Source: Bog-473 sp963704355 (GTDB taxonomy: Bacteria > Actinomycetota > Acidimicrobiia > Acidimicrobiales > RAAP-2). Taken from it: 64,000 nt of DNA. The position numbers and the translations under genes are program-made. How positions within the stretch are numbered: position 1 is the stretch's first letter; every line of letters begins with the position of its first letter. Below are positions 45,346 to 54,407 of this stretch, piece by piece. The stretch is from positions 2,976,001 to 3,040,000 of the forward strand of contig OY969891.1 in NCBI GenBank assembly GCA_963704355.1, written 5' to 3'. A model generated the notes under the pieces. The model was not told the DNA's origin. It was given only the letters and a program-made list of their open reading frames with translations, and searched no databases.

Positions 45346-46196
45346 CCTCCGGCGCGCGTCGCCGGCTCGACGCCGAGCTGGTGCGGCGTGGCCTCGTCGA
45401 CAGTCGCCAGGAGGCCCAGGCGGCCATCGCGGCAGGCAGCGTTCTCGTTGCAGGCGCCCCCGCCGGCAAACCGGCTCGCCTCGTCGCCCCCAACGAGCCC
45501 ATCGTGGTCCTGGGGCCTCCGTCGCCGTACGTCAGCCGCGGCGGCCTCAAGCTTGAGGCCGCACTCAGCCGCTTCGACGTGCCCACCCAGGGCAGGCGTG
45601 CCCTCGATGCGGGTGCGTCCACCGGCGGCTTCACCGACTGCCTCCTCCAGCGCGGCGCCGCCCACGTTTATGCGGTCGACGTCGGGCACGGGCAGCTCGA
45701 CCCGGGGCTGCGGGCCGACCCCCGGGTCACCGTGCTCGAGCGCACCAACGTCCGGACGCTGACCCCCGACGAGCTCCGTGCCGCCGACCCGACCTTCGAG
45801 CCGTGCCCGCTCGTCGTCGCCGACCTGTCGTTCATCTCCTTGCGCTCGGTCGCACCCGCCCTCGGCGGCCCGGTGGCGGCGCCCGGGGCCGACCTCGTCG
45901 TGCTGGTCAAACCTCAATTCGAGGCCGGCCGGGCCGCGGTCTCGCGCGGCAAGGGCGTCGTGCGCGACCCCGAGCTCTGGCGCGGCGCCCTCGACAGCGT
46001 GATGTCCGCGCTGGTTGCCGCCGGAACCGGCATCATGGGGGCGATGCCTTCTCCGCTGACCGGCGCCGCCGGCAACGTCGAATTCCTCGTCCACGCTCGC
46101 AAGGGCGCACGAGACGACGCACCGGGACGGGCCGCCCTGGTCTTCGATGCGGTGTCGGAGGCGGTGGGCCACCTGCCGCCGCACCAGGCCGGCTGA
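45342..46196 (+). CDS. tlyA: TlyA family rRNA (cytidine-2'-O)-methyltransferase / hemolysin
   Basis: 284 residues if started at the CTG (45342) that overlaps the upstream TGA. N-terminal S4 domain (RRRLDAELVRRGLVDSRQEA) then an FtsJ-like fold: YVSRGGLKLEAALSRF, ALDAGASTGGFTDCLLQRGA (SAM-binding), VDVGHGQLDPGL, VVADLSFISLRSVAPAL, VVLVKPQFEAG. It 2'-O-methylates C1402/C1409-type sites of rRNA, and loss gives capreomycin resistance in mycobacteria. The first ordinary start (GTG 45381) would delete half of the S4 domain. Confidence 0.85.
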   Translation: MTSGARRRLDAELVRRGLVDSRQEAQAAIAAGSVLVAGAPAGKPARLVAPNEPIVVLGPPSPYVSRGGLKLEAALSRFDVPTQGRRALDAGASTGGFTDCLLQRGAAHVYAVDVGHGQLDPGLRADPRVTVLERTNVRTLTPDELRAADPTFEPCPLVVADLSFISLRSVAPALGGPVAAPGADLVVLVKPQFEAGRAAVSRGKGVVRDPELWRGALDSVMSALVAAGTGIMGAMPSPLTGAAGNVEFLVHARKGARDDAPGRAALVFDAVSEAVGHLPPHQAG

Positions 46197-46210
46197 GCCG
46201 CCCGCACCCG

Positions 46211-47080
46211 ATGGCGACCGTCACCTTCCTGGTGCATCCCGACCGGGCTGACGCTCTTGCTCTGGCGACGGACACGGCCAGCTGGCTCACCCAGCGCGGC
46301 GACGTGGCGCGCATCCTGCGCTTCAGCGGCCCGGACCAGGTGACGGAGGCCGGGGTCGAATTCGACATCGACGCGGTGGACCTGACCGGCTCGGCCGTCG
46401 CCGTCAGCTTGGGCGGGGACGGCACGTTCCTGCGGGTGGTGCGGCTGGCGGCGGCCGCAGATGTGCCCGTCCTCGGAGTGAACTTCGGGCGCGTCGGCTA
46501 CCTGCCCGACCTCCTCCCGGACCAGGTGCGCGGGGCGCTGAAGAAGGTGTTCGAGGGCAAGGCGGTCATCGAGGCGCGCTGTGCCCTCCAAGTCGCCATC
46601 TCCGACCGTTCCCTGGGTGATGAGGTCTCGGCGACGCTCGCCCTCAACGAGGTCGTCATCGAGAAGATCGAGTTCGGCCACACCGTGCGGCTCGCCACCA
46701 CCGTCGAAGGTGAGAAGGCCTTGACCTACTCCGCGGACGGGCTCATCATCGCGACGCCCACCGGGTCCACCGCCTACAACCTTTCTGCCGGCGGGCCCAT
46801 CCTCGCCCCCACGCTGCGTGCCATGGTGCTGACCCCGGTGGCGCCGCACTTCTCGCTCGACCGGAGCCTGGTCCTGACCGACACGCAGGAGGTCGTCGTT
46901 GAAGTCGCCCCCGACCGGGCGGGAGCACTCGTCATCGACGGCATGGACGTGGGGCGCCTCCAGCCCGGCGCCGTCATCACCTGCAAAGTGGCGCCGCGCC
47001 CGGTGCGCGTGGTGCGCAACGAGCCCCAGACGTTCGGAGGGATCCTGCGGTTCCGGCTGCTGGCCGACCGGGAGCTCTGA
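46211..47080 (+). CDS. nadK: NAD kinase
   Basis: 289 residues, ATG start 14 bases after tlyA. NAD kinase motifs: GGDGTFL (68-74), LGVNFGRVGYLPDLLPDQV, ALNEVVIEK, TYSADGLIIATPTGSTAYNL (the family signature) and GGP. Makes NADP from NAD with ATP or polyphosphate. The order tlyA-nadK-recN is conserved in actinobacteria. Confidence 0.96.
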   Translation: MATVTFLVHPDRADALALATDTASWLTQRGDVARILRFSGPDQVTEAGVEFDIDAVDLTGSAVAVSLGGDGTFLRVVRLAAAADVPVLGVNFGRVGYLPDLLPDQVRGALKKVFEGKAVIEARCALQVAISDRSLGDEVSATLALNEVVIEKIEFGHTVRLATTVEGEKALTYSADGLIIATPTGSTAYNLSAGGPILAPTLRAMVLTPVAPHFSLDRSLVLTDTQEVVVEVAPDRAGALVIDGMDVGRLQPGAVITCKVAPRPVRVVRNEPQTFGGILRFRLLADREL

Positions 47081-47093
47081 GCGGGACCCCACC

Positions 47094-48701
47094 GTGCTGA
47101 CGGACTTGCGCGTACGCGACCTCGGCGTCATCGAAGACCTCACGCTGGCGTTCGGACCGGGGATGACCGCATTGACCGGAGAGACCGGCGCCGGCAAGAC
47201 GCTCCTCGTCGAAGCGTTGCAGCTTGTCCTGGGTGGGCGGGCCAATCCGGGCATGGTGCGTGCAGGCGCGACCGAGGCGCTCGTGGAGGCCCGCTTCGTG
47301 GTCGGCGAGGGCGACGACGAACGCGAGGTCATCCTCGCCCGTGCCGTCCCTGCGCAAGGCCGCTCACGGGCCTGGGTCGACGGTCGCATGGCCCCCGTCG
47401 GTGCGCTGGGGGCAGCGGCGGCGGAGCTGGTCGAGATACACGGGCAGCACGAGCACCGCGCCCTCGTGACGCCGGCCGCACAGCGCAACGTGCTCGATGC
47501 GTTCGCCGGCACCGACCTCGGGCCTCTGCACGCGCTGCGCGCCCAAGGGCGTGCGCTCGATGACGCGCTGGGCGCGTTGGGCGGCGACGCGCAGCAGCGC
47601 GCCCGGGAAGCCGACGTGCTGCGGTACCAGGTCGCCGAGATCGGTGCCGCGCGGCTCGAGGACCCGGAAGAGGACGCGGCGCTGCGCCTCGAAGAGGACC
47701 GTCTCGCCGACGTCGGCGCCTACCGCGACGCCGCGCTGGGCGCGCTGGAGCTGCTCGACCCCGCACGCGGCGAGGGCGGTGTGCTCGAGGAGCTCGGACA
47801 GGTGGTGTCGGCCCTCGGCGGCCGCGACGGATTCGAGCACCAGCGAGGGCGCGCCGCCGACGCAGCCATCGAGCTGTCGGACGTGGCGCGCGCGCTACGC
47901 GACGACGTGGAGGGCGCCGAGGACGACCCGGTGCGCCTGGCCGAGGTGCAGGAGCGCCGCCGCCTGCTCGGCGAGCTGCGCCGCAAATACGGCGAGGACC
48001 TGGCCTCCGTCATGGCTTACGCCACCGAGGCGGCGGCCCGGCTGGCGGCCCTCGAGGACGCGGAAGGCGAGGCGTCCCGGCTCCAGGCCGAACAGGAGCG
48101 CCTCGGGGTCGAGCTGGCCGCGGCCGAGGAGGAGGTGCGGGCAACGCGGGCCCGGGCGGCCGGTGAATTCGGGCGGCGGGTCGAGGAACGGCTGGCCACG
48201 CTCGCCATGGCCGGCGCCCGGCTCGAGGTGCATCTCGGCCGGGAAGGGACCGGCGAGCCGGTCGAGCTCGCCCTCGGCGCCAACGTCGGGGAGCCGGTCC
48301 AGCTCCTGGCCCGGGCGGCCTCGGGGGGCGAGCTGGCCCGGGCCATGCTGGCCGTCCGACTTGTGGGCCTCGGCGGGCCCCAGACCATGGTCTTCGACGA
48401 GGTCGACGCGGGCGTCGGCGGGGCGGCGGCGCTGGCCCTTGGCGAGGCGCTGCACGAGGTCGCCGGCGACCGCCAGGTGCTCGTCGTGACGCACCTGGCC
48501 CAGGTGGCGTCCCGGGCCGACGCGCAGGTCAGCGTCGTCAAGCACGAGTCGGGCGGGCGCACGGTCACGAGTGCATCGATGGTCGAAGAGGAGGAGCGGG
48601 TCACCGAGTTGTCCCGCATGCTGTCGGGACACCCCGGCAGCGACGCCGCCCGCGCCCACGCCCGCGAGCTGCTGGGCGTCGGGGACGGCGGCCGGTCGTA
48701 G
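47094..48701 (+). CDS. recN: DNA repair protein RecN
   Basis: 535 residues, GTG start. SMC-like: Walker A GETGAGKT (29-36), ELVEIHGQHEHRAL, central coiled coils (about 150-345), ABC signature ARAASGGELARAMLAV and Walker B TMVFDEVDAGVGG with D-loop and VTHLAQVASRAD. It acts in double-strand break repair. No SOS box is evident just upstream, where it is embedded in the operon. Confidence 0.95.
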   Translation: MLTDLRVRDLGVIEDLTLAFGPGMTALTGETGAGKTLLVEALQLVLGGRANPGMVRAGATEALVEARFVVGEGDDEREVILARAVPAQGRSRAWVDGRMAPVGALGAAAAELVEIHGQHEHRALVTPAAQRNVLDAFAGTDLGPLHALRAQGRALDDALGALGGDAQQRAREADVLRYQVAEIGAARLEDPEEDAALRLEEDRLADVGAYRDAALGALELLDPARGEGGVLEELGQVVSALGGRDGFEHQRGRAADAAIELSDVARALRDDVEGAEDDPVRLAEVQERRRLLGELRRKYGEDLASVMAYATEAAARLAALEDAEGEASRLQAEQERLGVELAAAEEEVRATRARAAGEFGRRVEERLATLAMAGARLEVHLGREGTGEPVELALGANVGEPVQLLARAASGGELARAMLAVRLVGLGGPQTMVFDEVDAGVGGAAALALGEALHEVAGDRQVLVVTHLAQVASRADAQVSVVKHESGGRTVTSASMVEEEERVTELSRMLSGHPGSDAARAHARELLGVGDGGRS

Positions 48702-48709
48702 ATCGGTTC

Positions 48710-48973
48710 ATGGCTGGGTCGATCGGGCAACCCGAGCCGGCGCTGTCGGCACGTGCCCGGACCCGCCTGGGCGACGCCGGGCGGGAGCGCGCGGTCGGCG
48801 TCCTCAAGCGCGCGTTCGCCAAAGGACAGCTCTCGGGCGAGGAGTTCGAACGGCGGGTCGAGCTCGCGTACCAGGCCCAGATCCGCCACGAACTGCGCCC
48901 GATCCTCGAAGACCTCCCCGAGTACCAATCGGTGCGGGCCAACCCGCGGATGACGGCGTTCTGGCTCGACTGA
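48710..48973 (+). CDS. DUF1707 protein
   Basis: 87 residues. DUF1707 pattern: LGDAGRERAVGVLKRAFAKG then LSGEEFERRVELAYQAQIRH and LRPILEDLPEY. It occurs widely in actinobacteria, often at the N-terminus of membrane proteins; here it is free-standing. Function unknown. Confidence 0.75.
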   Translation: MAGSIGQPEPALSARARTRLGDAGRERAVGVLKRAFAKGQLSGEEFERRVELAYQAQIRHELRPILEDLPEYQSVRANPRMTAFWLD

Positions 48974-49073
48974 GCCACGCCATAGCGGGGTCCGCGCCCG
49001 ATCGCTCGCCATTCGATTATCGTGGTCGGGTGCACCGAACATGCGAGGCGATGCTCGGCGTCCCGAAGGCGGC

Positions 49074-50714
49074 GTGAGCAAGTTCATCTTTGTCACCGGC
49101 GGTGTCTCGAGCTCGCTCGGGAAGGGCCTCACCGCCTCCTCGCTCGGCCGCCTTCTCAAGTGCCGGGGCCTGCGGGTGACGATGTGCAAGCTCGACCCCT
49201 ATATCAACGTCGACCCCGGCACCATGAACCCGGGAGAGCACGGTGAGGTCTTCGTCACCGAGGACGGCGGGGAGACGGACCTCGACCTCGGACACTACGA
49301 GCGCTTCATCGACGAAAGCCTTTCCAGACGCTCGAATACGACGACGGGTGGCATCTACCGCTCCGTGATCGAGAAGGAGCGTCGCGGCGACTTCCTGGGC
49401 CGCACCGTCCAGGTCATCCCCCACGTCACCGACGAGATCAAGGACCGCATCCACCGTCTCGCCGACGAGGACGTTGACGTGGTCATCGTCGAGATCGGGG
49501 GCACCGTCGGCGACATCGAGATCGTCCCGTTCATCGAGGCCATCCGCCAGTTCCGCCGGGACATCGGGCGCGACAACGTGTGCTATGTCCACCTGACCCT
49601 CGTGCCCTACCTGGTCTCGGGAGAGCAGAAGACCAAGCCGACACAGCACTCGGTGACCGAGCTGCGCAGCCGAGGTATCCAGCCCGACGTGATCGTGTGC
49701 CGCAGCGACAAGCCGATCTCTGAGACGTTGAAGCGAAAGATCTCCCTCCAGTGCGACGTCCCCATCGACGCGGTCGTGTCCGCCGTCGACGCGGCGAGCA
49801 TCTACGAGATCCCCCTCGTGCTGCACGAACAGGGCCTCGATGCGTACGTGTGCCGCACCCTCGGCATCGACGAGGCAGAGCACCGGATCGACATCTCCGA
49901 GTGGGAGGCACTCGTGAGCCGCGTCGAGTCGTTGACGCGGCGTGTGAAGATCGGGATCGTCGGCAAGTACGTCAACATGCCCGACGCCTACCTGTCCGTC
50001 GTCGAGGCGCTCCGCCACGCCGGCTTCCACCACGGGGCCGAGGTGGAGCTCGACTGGATCGACGCCGAGCTCGTACCGGACCTGCTCGCCACCGACCGCC
50101 TGCGCGGGCTCGATGCGATCGTGATCCCGGGTGGCTTCGGCGAACGCGGGATCGAGGGGATGGTGACCGCCGCTGCCTACGCCCGCGACCACGGCATCCC
50201 GTGCCTGGGCCTGTGCCTCGGCCTGCACGTGATGGTGATCTCCATCGCGCGCGACCGGGCCAATCTGGAGAGGGCAAACTCGCGTGAGTTCGACAGCCTC
50301 TCGCCGCACCTCGTCATCGACCTCATGCCGGACCAAGTCGAGGTCACCGACAAGGGCGGCACCATGCGGCTCGGTTCGTACCAGGCCGTGCTCCTCCCCG
50401 ACTCGAAGGTGGCCAAGGCCTACGGCACGCTGGGCGTCACCGAGCGCCACCGCCATCGCTTCGAGTTCAACAACCGCTACAAGTCGCGGCTCGAGGCGGT
50501 CGGCCTGGTCTGCTCGGGGATGTCGCCCGACGGCCGCCTCGTGGAGTTCGTCGAGCTGGCCGACCATCCCTACTGGGTGGCCACGCAGGCCCACCCTGAG
50601 TTCAAGAGCCGGCCCGACCGGCCCCACCCGTTGTTCCGTGAGCTCGTGGCGGCGGCGCTCGAACGGGCCGAGGGCCGCGAGCCGCACCTGCTCGACCTCG
50701 ACTCCGTCACCTGA
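49074..50714 (+). CDS. pyrG: CTP synthase
   Basis: 546 residues from the GTG at 49074 (SKFIFVTGGVSSSLGKGLTA); an upstream in-frame ATG at 49041 is possible. The synthetase domain includes the P-loop-like GGVSSSLGKG, PYINVDPGTMNPGEHGEVFV, and IEIGGTVGDIE. The glutaminase domain has catalytic Cys381 in GLCLGLHVM and the His-Glu of QAHPEFKSRP. It makes CTP from UTP, ATP and glutamine. A conserved neighbour of recN and xerD in actinobacteria. Confidence 0.97.
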   Translation: MSKFIFVTGGVSSSLGKGLTASSLGRLLKCRGLRVTMCKLDPYINVDPGTMNPGEHGEVFVTEDGGETDLDLGHYERFIDESLSRRSNTTTGGIYRSVIEKERRGDFLGRTVQVIPHVTDEIKDRIHRLADEDVDVVIVEIGGTVGDIEIVPFIEAIRQFRRDIGRDNVCYVHLTLVPYLVSGEQKTKPTQHSVTELRSRGIQPDVIVCRSDKPISETLKRKISLQCDVPIDAVVSAVDAASIYEIPLVLHEQGLDAYVCRTLGIDEAEHRIDISEWEALVSRVESLTRRVKIGIVGKYVNMPDAYLSVVEALRHAGFHHGAEVELDWIDAELVPDLLATDRLRGLDAIVIPGGFGERGIEGMVTAAAYARDHGIPCLGLCLGLHVMVISIARDRANLERANSREFDSLSPHLVIDLMPDQVEVTDKGGTMRLGSYQAVLLPDSKVAKAYGTLGVTERHRHRFEFNNRYKSRLEAVGLVCSGMSPDGRLVEFVELADHPYWVATQAHPEFKSRPDRPHPLFRELVAAALERAEGREPHLLDLDSVT

Positions 50715-50718
50715 GCCC

Positions 50719-51276
50719 GTGTCGGGCTTCCGCCGGGTCTCGGAGGAGGAGCTCTTCCAGGCCTGGCTGTTCCGAGTCGACCGCTTCCATCTGCTCGACC
50801 CGGCGGGGCACCCGTTCGACCGTTTCGTGATCCGCCACCCCGGCGCCGTCACCATTGTCCCGGTCCACGACGACGGGACGGTGTCGCTGGTGCGCCAGTA
50901 CCGCGCCGCCGTCGACGACCTCGTGCTCGAGATCCCGGCGGGGACGCGCGACAAGGGCGACGAGTCCGAGGACGCGACGGCGCGGCGCGAGCTGGCCGAG
51001 GAGGCCGGTCTCGAGGCGACGACGTGGGAGCGCCTCATCGGGACGTGGAACACGCCCGGGGTGAGCGACCAGCACACGACCATCTTCCTGGCCACCGGGC
51101 TCCGCGCGACGGCGAGCCGTCCCGACGGGATCGAGGAGCGGTACCTGCGCGTCGAGAAGATCCGCCTGGCCGACGTCGACGCGCTCGTGGCCGACGGGAC
51201 GTTGAAGGACGAGACGACCGTGCTCGGGCTCTACATGGCCCGCCAGCGCCTGTCGACGACCGGCCGCCTGCCGTGA
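50719..51276 (+). CDS. Nudix hydrolase, ADP-ribose pyrophosphatase type
   Basis: 185 residues, GTG start four bases after pyrG. Nudix box around residues 75-100: AGTRDKGDESEDATARRELA then EEAGLEAT (RELxEE core present). The ADP-ribose class features DGTVSLVRQYRAAVDDLVLE and PAGT are typical. Its stop overlaps the xerD start. Confidence 0.88.
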   Translation: MSGFRRVSEEELFQAWLFRVDRFHLLDPAGHPFDRFVIRHPGAVTIVPVHDDGTVSLVRQYRAAVDDLVLEIPAGTRDKGDESEDATARRELAEEAGLEATTWERLIGTWNTPGVSDQHTTIFLATGLRATASRPDGIEERYLRVEKIRLADVDALVADGTLKDETTVLGLYMARQRLSTTGRLP

Positions 51277-52268
51277 CGAGCGCACCGTTGCCCCGCGGCG
51301 CCGAGGAATTCCTCTCCTGGCTCGACGTCGAACGGGGGCGCTCGCCGCGCACGCTCGCCGCCTACCGACGCGACCTGCTGGCGTACCACGAGGGGCTGGC
51401 GGCCGGCGGCACCGCCATGGACCACGCCACCGCGGCCGACGTCGCGGCGTATCTGGCGGCGCTGCGGGCGACGCACAGTGCGGCGTCGGTGGCGCGTGCA
51501 CATTCGAGCATCCGCGGCTTCCAGCGCTTCCTCGTCGAGGAGGGGTTGCGGGCCGACGACCCCACGGTCGACCTCCCGTCCATCTCGCTCTCCGAAATGC
51601 TCCCCAAGGCACTGAGCGAGGAGGACACGGAACGGTTGCTCACCTCCGTCGTGGGGACGGGTCCGGCCGTCCTGCGTGACCGCGCCCTGCTCGAGGTGCT
51701 CTACGGGACCGGCGCGCGGGTGAGCGAGGCCGTGGGGCTGAACGTCGGGGACGTGGCCGACGCACTCGAGGACGCCGACACGCCGCTCGTCCACGTGCTC
51801 GGCAAGGGCGACAAGGAGCGCGTGGTCCCACTCGGTCGCCTGGCCCGGCTGGCCTTGGCGGACTGGCTCTCGGGGTCCGGTCGCCCCCTCTTCGAGCCGA
51901 AGAAGTGGCGCCGCCGGAGCGACGCCGAGGCGCTCTTCTTGAATGCCCGGGGCGGCCGCCTCACCCGCGTGGGCGCGTTCGGGGTGGTGAAGAAGTACGC
52001 CGCCCGGGTCGGGTTGGAGGACAAGGTCAGCCCCCACGTGCTGCGGCACTCGTGCGCCACCCACATGCTCGGGCGAGGCGCCGACGTGCGGGTGGTCCAG
52101 GAGCTCCTCGGCCATGCCTCCATCGCCACGACGCAGCGCTACACCAAGGTGTCGCCCGAGCACCTGCGACGCGCCTACGAGGGGGCCCACCCCCGGGCGC
52201 GGCCCCAGGTGGGGACAAAGGGGCAGCCCCTCCTGGGAACAAAGGGGGGGAGGGACCGCGTAGCATGA
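51273..52268 (+). CDS. xerD: Tyrosine recombinase XerD
   Basis: 331 residues, GTG overlapping the Nudix stop. SAM-like core-binding domain (about 8-95) and catalytic domain with Arg149 (GTGARVSEA), Lys181 (GKGDKER), His255-x-x-Arg258 (HVLRHS), His281 (LLGHASIATT) and Tyr290 (QRYTKV). With XerC it resolves chromosome dimers at dif. A 27-residue C-terminal tail is an extension. Its position before scp genes matches other actinobacteria, but the usual parA is not next to it here. Confidence 0.94.
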   Translation: MTSAPLPRGAEEFLSWLDVERGRSPRTLAAYRRDLLAYHEGLAAGGTAMDHATAADVAAYLAALRATHSAASVARAHSSIRGFQRFLVEEGLRADDPTVDLPSISLSEMLPKALSEEDTERLLTSVVGTGPAVLRDRALLEVLYGTGARVSEAVGLNVGDVADALEDADTPLVHVLGKGDKERVVPLGRLARLALADWLSGSGRPLFEPKKWRRRSDAEALFLNARGGRLTRVGAFGVVKKYAARVGLEDKVSPHVLRHSCATHMLGRGADVRVVQELLGHASIATTQRYTKVSPEHLRRAYEGAHPRARPQVGTKGQPLLGTKGGRDRVA

Positions 52269-52272
52269 AGCC

Positions 52273-52629
52273 ATGCCGAACGAGGCCCCTACGACGGAGA
52301 GCGCCGACGTCGATTTTGCGGCCCTCCTGCGTGACGAGCAGGCTGGGTTGCAGGCCCAGCTGAAGGAGCTCGGCTACGCCGACCAGGGGAGTGGCCTCAA
52401 CTACGACTCCAACTTCGCCGACTCCAGCCAGGTGACGGCGGAGCGGGGAGAGGCAGAGCGTCTGGCCGCCGAGCTGCGGGAGACCCTCGACGAGGTCGAG
52501 GCGGCGATCCAGCGCCTCGAGGGTGGGAACTACGGCTTGTGCGAGGTCTGCGGGAAGCCGATCGGCGTGGCCCGGCTCGAGGCCATGCCGGCGGCCCGCC
52601 TCTGCATCGTCGACGCTGCCAAGCACTAG
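52273..52629 (+). CDS. DksA/TraR-type zinc finger protein
   Basis: 118 residues. Coiled-coil hairpin region (about 15-85) and a C-terminal zinc finger: GLCEVCGKPIGVARLEAMPA followed by ARLCIVDAAKH. Three Cys are visible; the usual fourth (CxxC at the end) is replaced by Asp. Such proteins act on RNA polymerase. It lies five bases after xerD. Confidence 0.8.
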   Translation: MPNEAPTTESADVDFAALLRDEQAGLQAQLKELGYADQGSGLNYDSNFADSSQVTAERGEAERLAAELRETLDEVEAAIQRLEGGNYGLCEVCGKPIGVARLEAMPAARLCIVDAAKH

Positions 52630-52665
52630 GTGCGCGCGCCCGGAGCCTCCCCGGGGAGGCGGCCG

Positions 52666-53412
52666 ATGGATCGGCGAACCAAGCACACCCTGTGGGCGAT
52701 CGCCATCGCGGTCCTCGTGGTGGCGCTCGTCGTCCACCACAACATCACCGAGCAGGAGATCATCATCTTCTGCGTCGTGGTGCCCTCGATCATTCTGCAC
52801 GAGGTGATGCACGGGTACGTGGCCAACGCGTTCGGCGACGACACGGCGAAGCGCGCCGGGCGACTCACGCTGAACCCGGTCGTCCACGTCGACCCTGTTG
52901 GCACGCTGATCGTGCCGGCGCTGCTCTCGCTGAGCGGGATCGGCGTGTTCGGCTGGGCCAAGCCGGTGCCGGTCAACACGGGTCGACTGCGCAGCCCGCG
53001 CAACGAGGGCGTCCTGGTCTCGTTGGCGGGGCCGGCGGTGAACGCCGTGCTGGCGGCCATCTTCGCCGTCCTCTTCATTGAGGTGGCGCGGCCGGATTTG
53101 CCGCAGTTCTTCACCTCCATCGGGCAGTGGTCGGTCTTGGCCCAGGTGCTGTACTTCGCCGGCGTGGTCAACGTCGGCCTCTTCGTGTTCAACATGATCC
53201 CGGTGCCGCCGCTCGACGGCTCGGTTCTCTTCGAGCGGCTTCTGCCGGCGCGCTGGTGGCCCACGTACCTGCGCTACCGCCAATACACAATGCCGATCCT
53301 TCTCGGTATTGTGGTCCTCAACTTCTTCTTGGACCAGAATGGGCACGTCGGCCCCATCACGTGGCTGTTCGAGCAGATTTACAGCTGGTGGGCAAGCGTC
53401 CTGGGCGTCTAG
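52666..53412 (+). CDS. Site-2 protease family membrane metalloprotease (M50)
   Basis: 248 residues from the ATG with GGGGAGG upstream. About six membrane helices. Zinc site HEVMHG (residues about 44-49) in the first half and the third ligand Asp in NMIPVPPLDGS (near 175-185). These short S2P-like proteins usually process membrane-bound regulators; no substrate is seen in the window. Converges with the isochorismatase gene. Confidence 0.88.
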   Translation: MDRRTKHTLWAIAIAVLVVALVVHHNITEQEIIIFCVVVPSIILHEVMHGYVANAFGDDTAKRAGRLTLNPVVHVDPVGTLIVPALLSLSGIGVFGWAKPVPVNTGRLRSPRNEGVLVSLAGPAVNAVLAAIFAVLFIEVARPDLPQFFTSIGQWSVLAQVLYFAGVVNVGLFVFNMIPVPPLDGSVLFERLLPARWWPTYLRYRQYTMPILLGIVVLNFFLDQNGHVGPITWLFEQIYSWWASVLGV

Positions 53413-53415
53413 TCC

Positions 53416-53976
53416 CTAGTCCGCCGCGCCGAGGTCGACATTCTCCGTCGTGACCGTCCCCGCCGTGCGGCCCGGCGCTTCCTGGTACTGCCAGTACAGG
53501 TTGGTGTGCGCGATGACCTGGTCCGGCGGCGGCGCTCCCCACTCGGTCTGGTCCTCGGTCGTATGGGCGTCGCTGACCAGCGTGGTGTCGTAGCCACGCA
53601 CGAAGGCGCCGTGCAACGTCGAGCGGATGCACGCGTCGGTCTGGGCGCCGGCGACGACCAGCCGCCCGACGCCGAGGCGCGCGAGGACGTCTTCCAAGGT
53701 GGTGTCCTCGAAGGAGTCGCCGTACCGCTTGGCGATGAGCGGCTCGCCGTCGGAGGGGGAGAGCTCGGGCACGATGCGCCAGGCCTCGCTCCCCGGCGTC
53801 AGGTTCTCCCCTCCGTCCTGCACCCAGACGACGGAGACTCCTTCCTGGCGGGCGCGCTCCACCAGACGTCCCACGTTCGCTACCACGCGGTCCCGTGCGT
53901 AGGCCCCGTCGACGACGCCGTTCTGCACGTCGACCACGAGGACGGCGGTGTGTGGCCGGTCTGTGAGCGTGGTCAT
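53416..53976 (-). CDS. Isochorismatase-family cysteine hydrolase
   Basis: 186 residues. Catalytic triad of the family: Asp16 (VVDVQNG), Lys83 (IAKRYGDSF) and Cys116 (AGAQTDACIRSTL), with the preceding non-proline cis-peptide region VVAGAQTD. Likely a nicotinamidase-like or amidohydrolase enzyme; substrate unknown. Ends three bases past the M50 gene (tail to tail). Confidence 0.9.
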   Translation of the reverse strand: MTTLTDRPHTAVLVVDVQNGVVDGAYARDRVVANVGRLVERARQEGVSVVWVQDGGENLTPGSEAWRIVPELSPSDGEPLIAKRYGDSFEDTTLEDVLARLGVGRLVVAGAQTDACIRSTLHGAFVRGYDTTLVSDAHTTEDQTEWGAPPPDQVIAHTNLYWQYQEAPGRTAGTVTTENVDLGAAD

Positions 53977-54407
53977 GGCACCTCCTGTTCACGCGTGGAG
54001 CCCAAGCGGGTCACGGTAGCCGCGGGTGTCCGAGACGAATGATTCCACGGGGTCCGTGACGAGCCAAGGACTGGTGGGACGCCACAAAGGCATCAGAGAT
54101 CGGCGTCGCTCAAATTGAAGGCCACCCGAGAGGTCTTGTGGACGTCGACCCAGACACCTTGATGAGCGCACCCTCCGTGCCGATCGACGGTTGGGAACGG
54201 TCCGGAGCCGCGCCAGTGGCGTCCCGACGGAAGTGGGGCTGGTCCCGAGACTTCTCTCTGTGTATTGGGCGTACCTATATGCATCGAGCGCCCTTTTGCG
54301 TAGAGCCAGCCCAATACATCACCCGACGTCGTTCGGGTGCTGCCTGATCAGGGTCTTAGTAGCGTGAGGCGAGGATCACCGGACGCCGGCCCGCTGGAAT
54401 CAACTGC
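53977..54407. other. Intergenic region
   Basis: About 430 bases between isochorismatase and trpS. Local AT content is higher around 54250-54350. Possible promoter of the isochorismatase gene lies here; no gene recognised. Confidence 0.4.

Noticed and set aside
54093..54314. IS110-like transposase start (VDVHKTS) on the minus strand
   Set aside because: Only a few residues resemble the family and no further transposase sequence follows.
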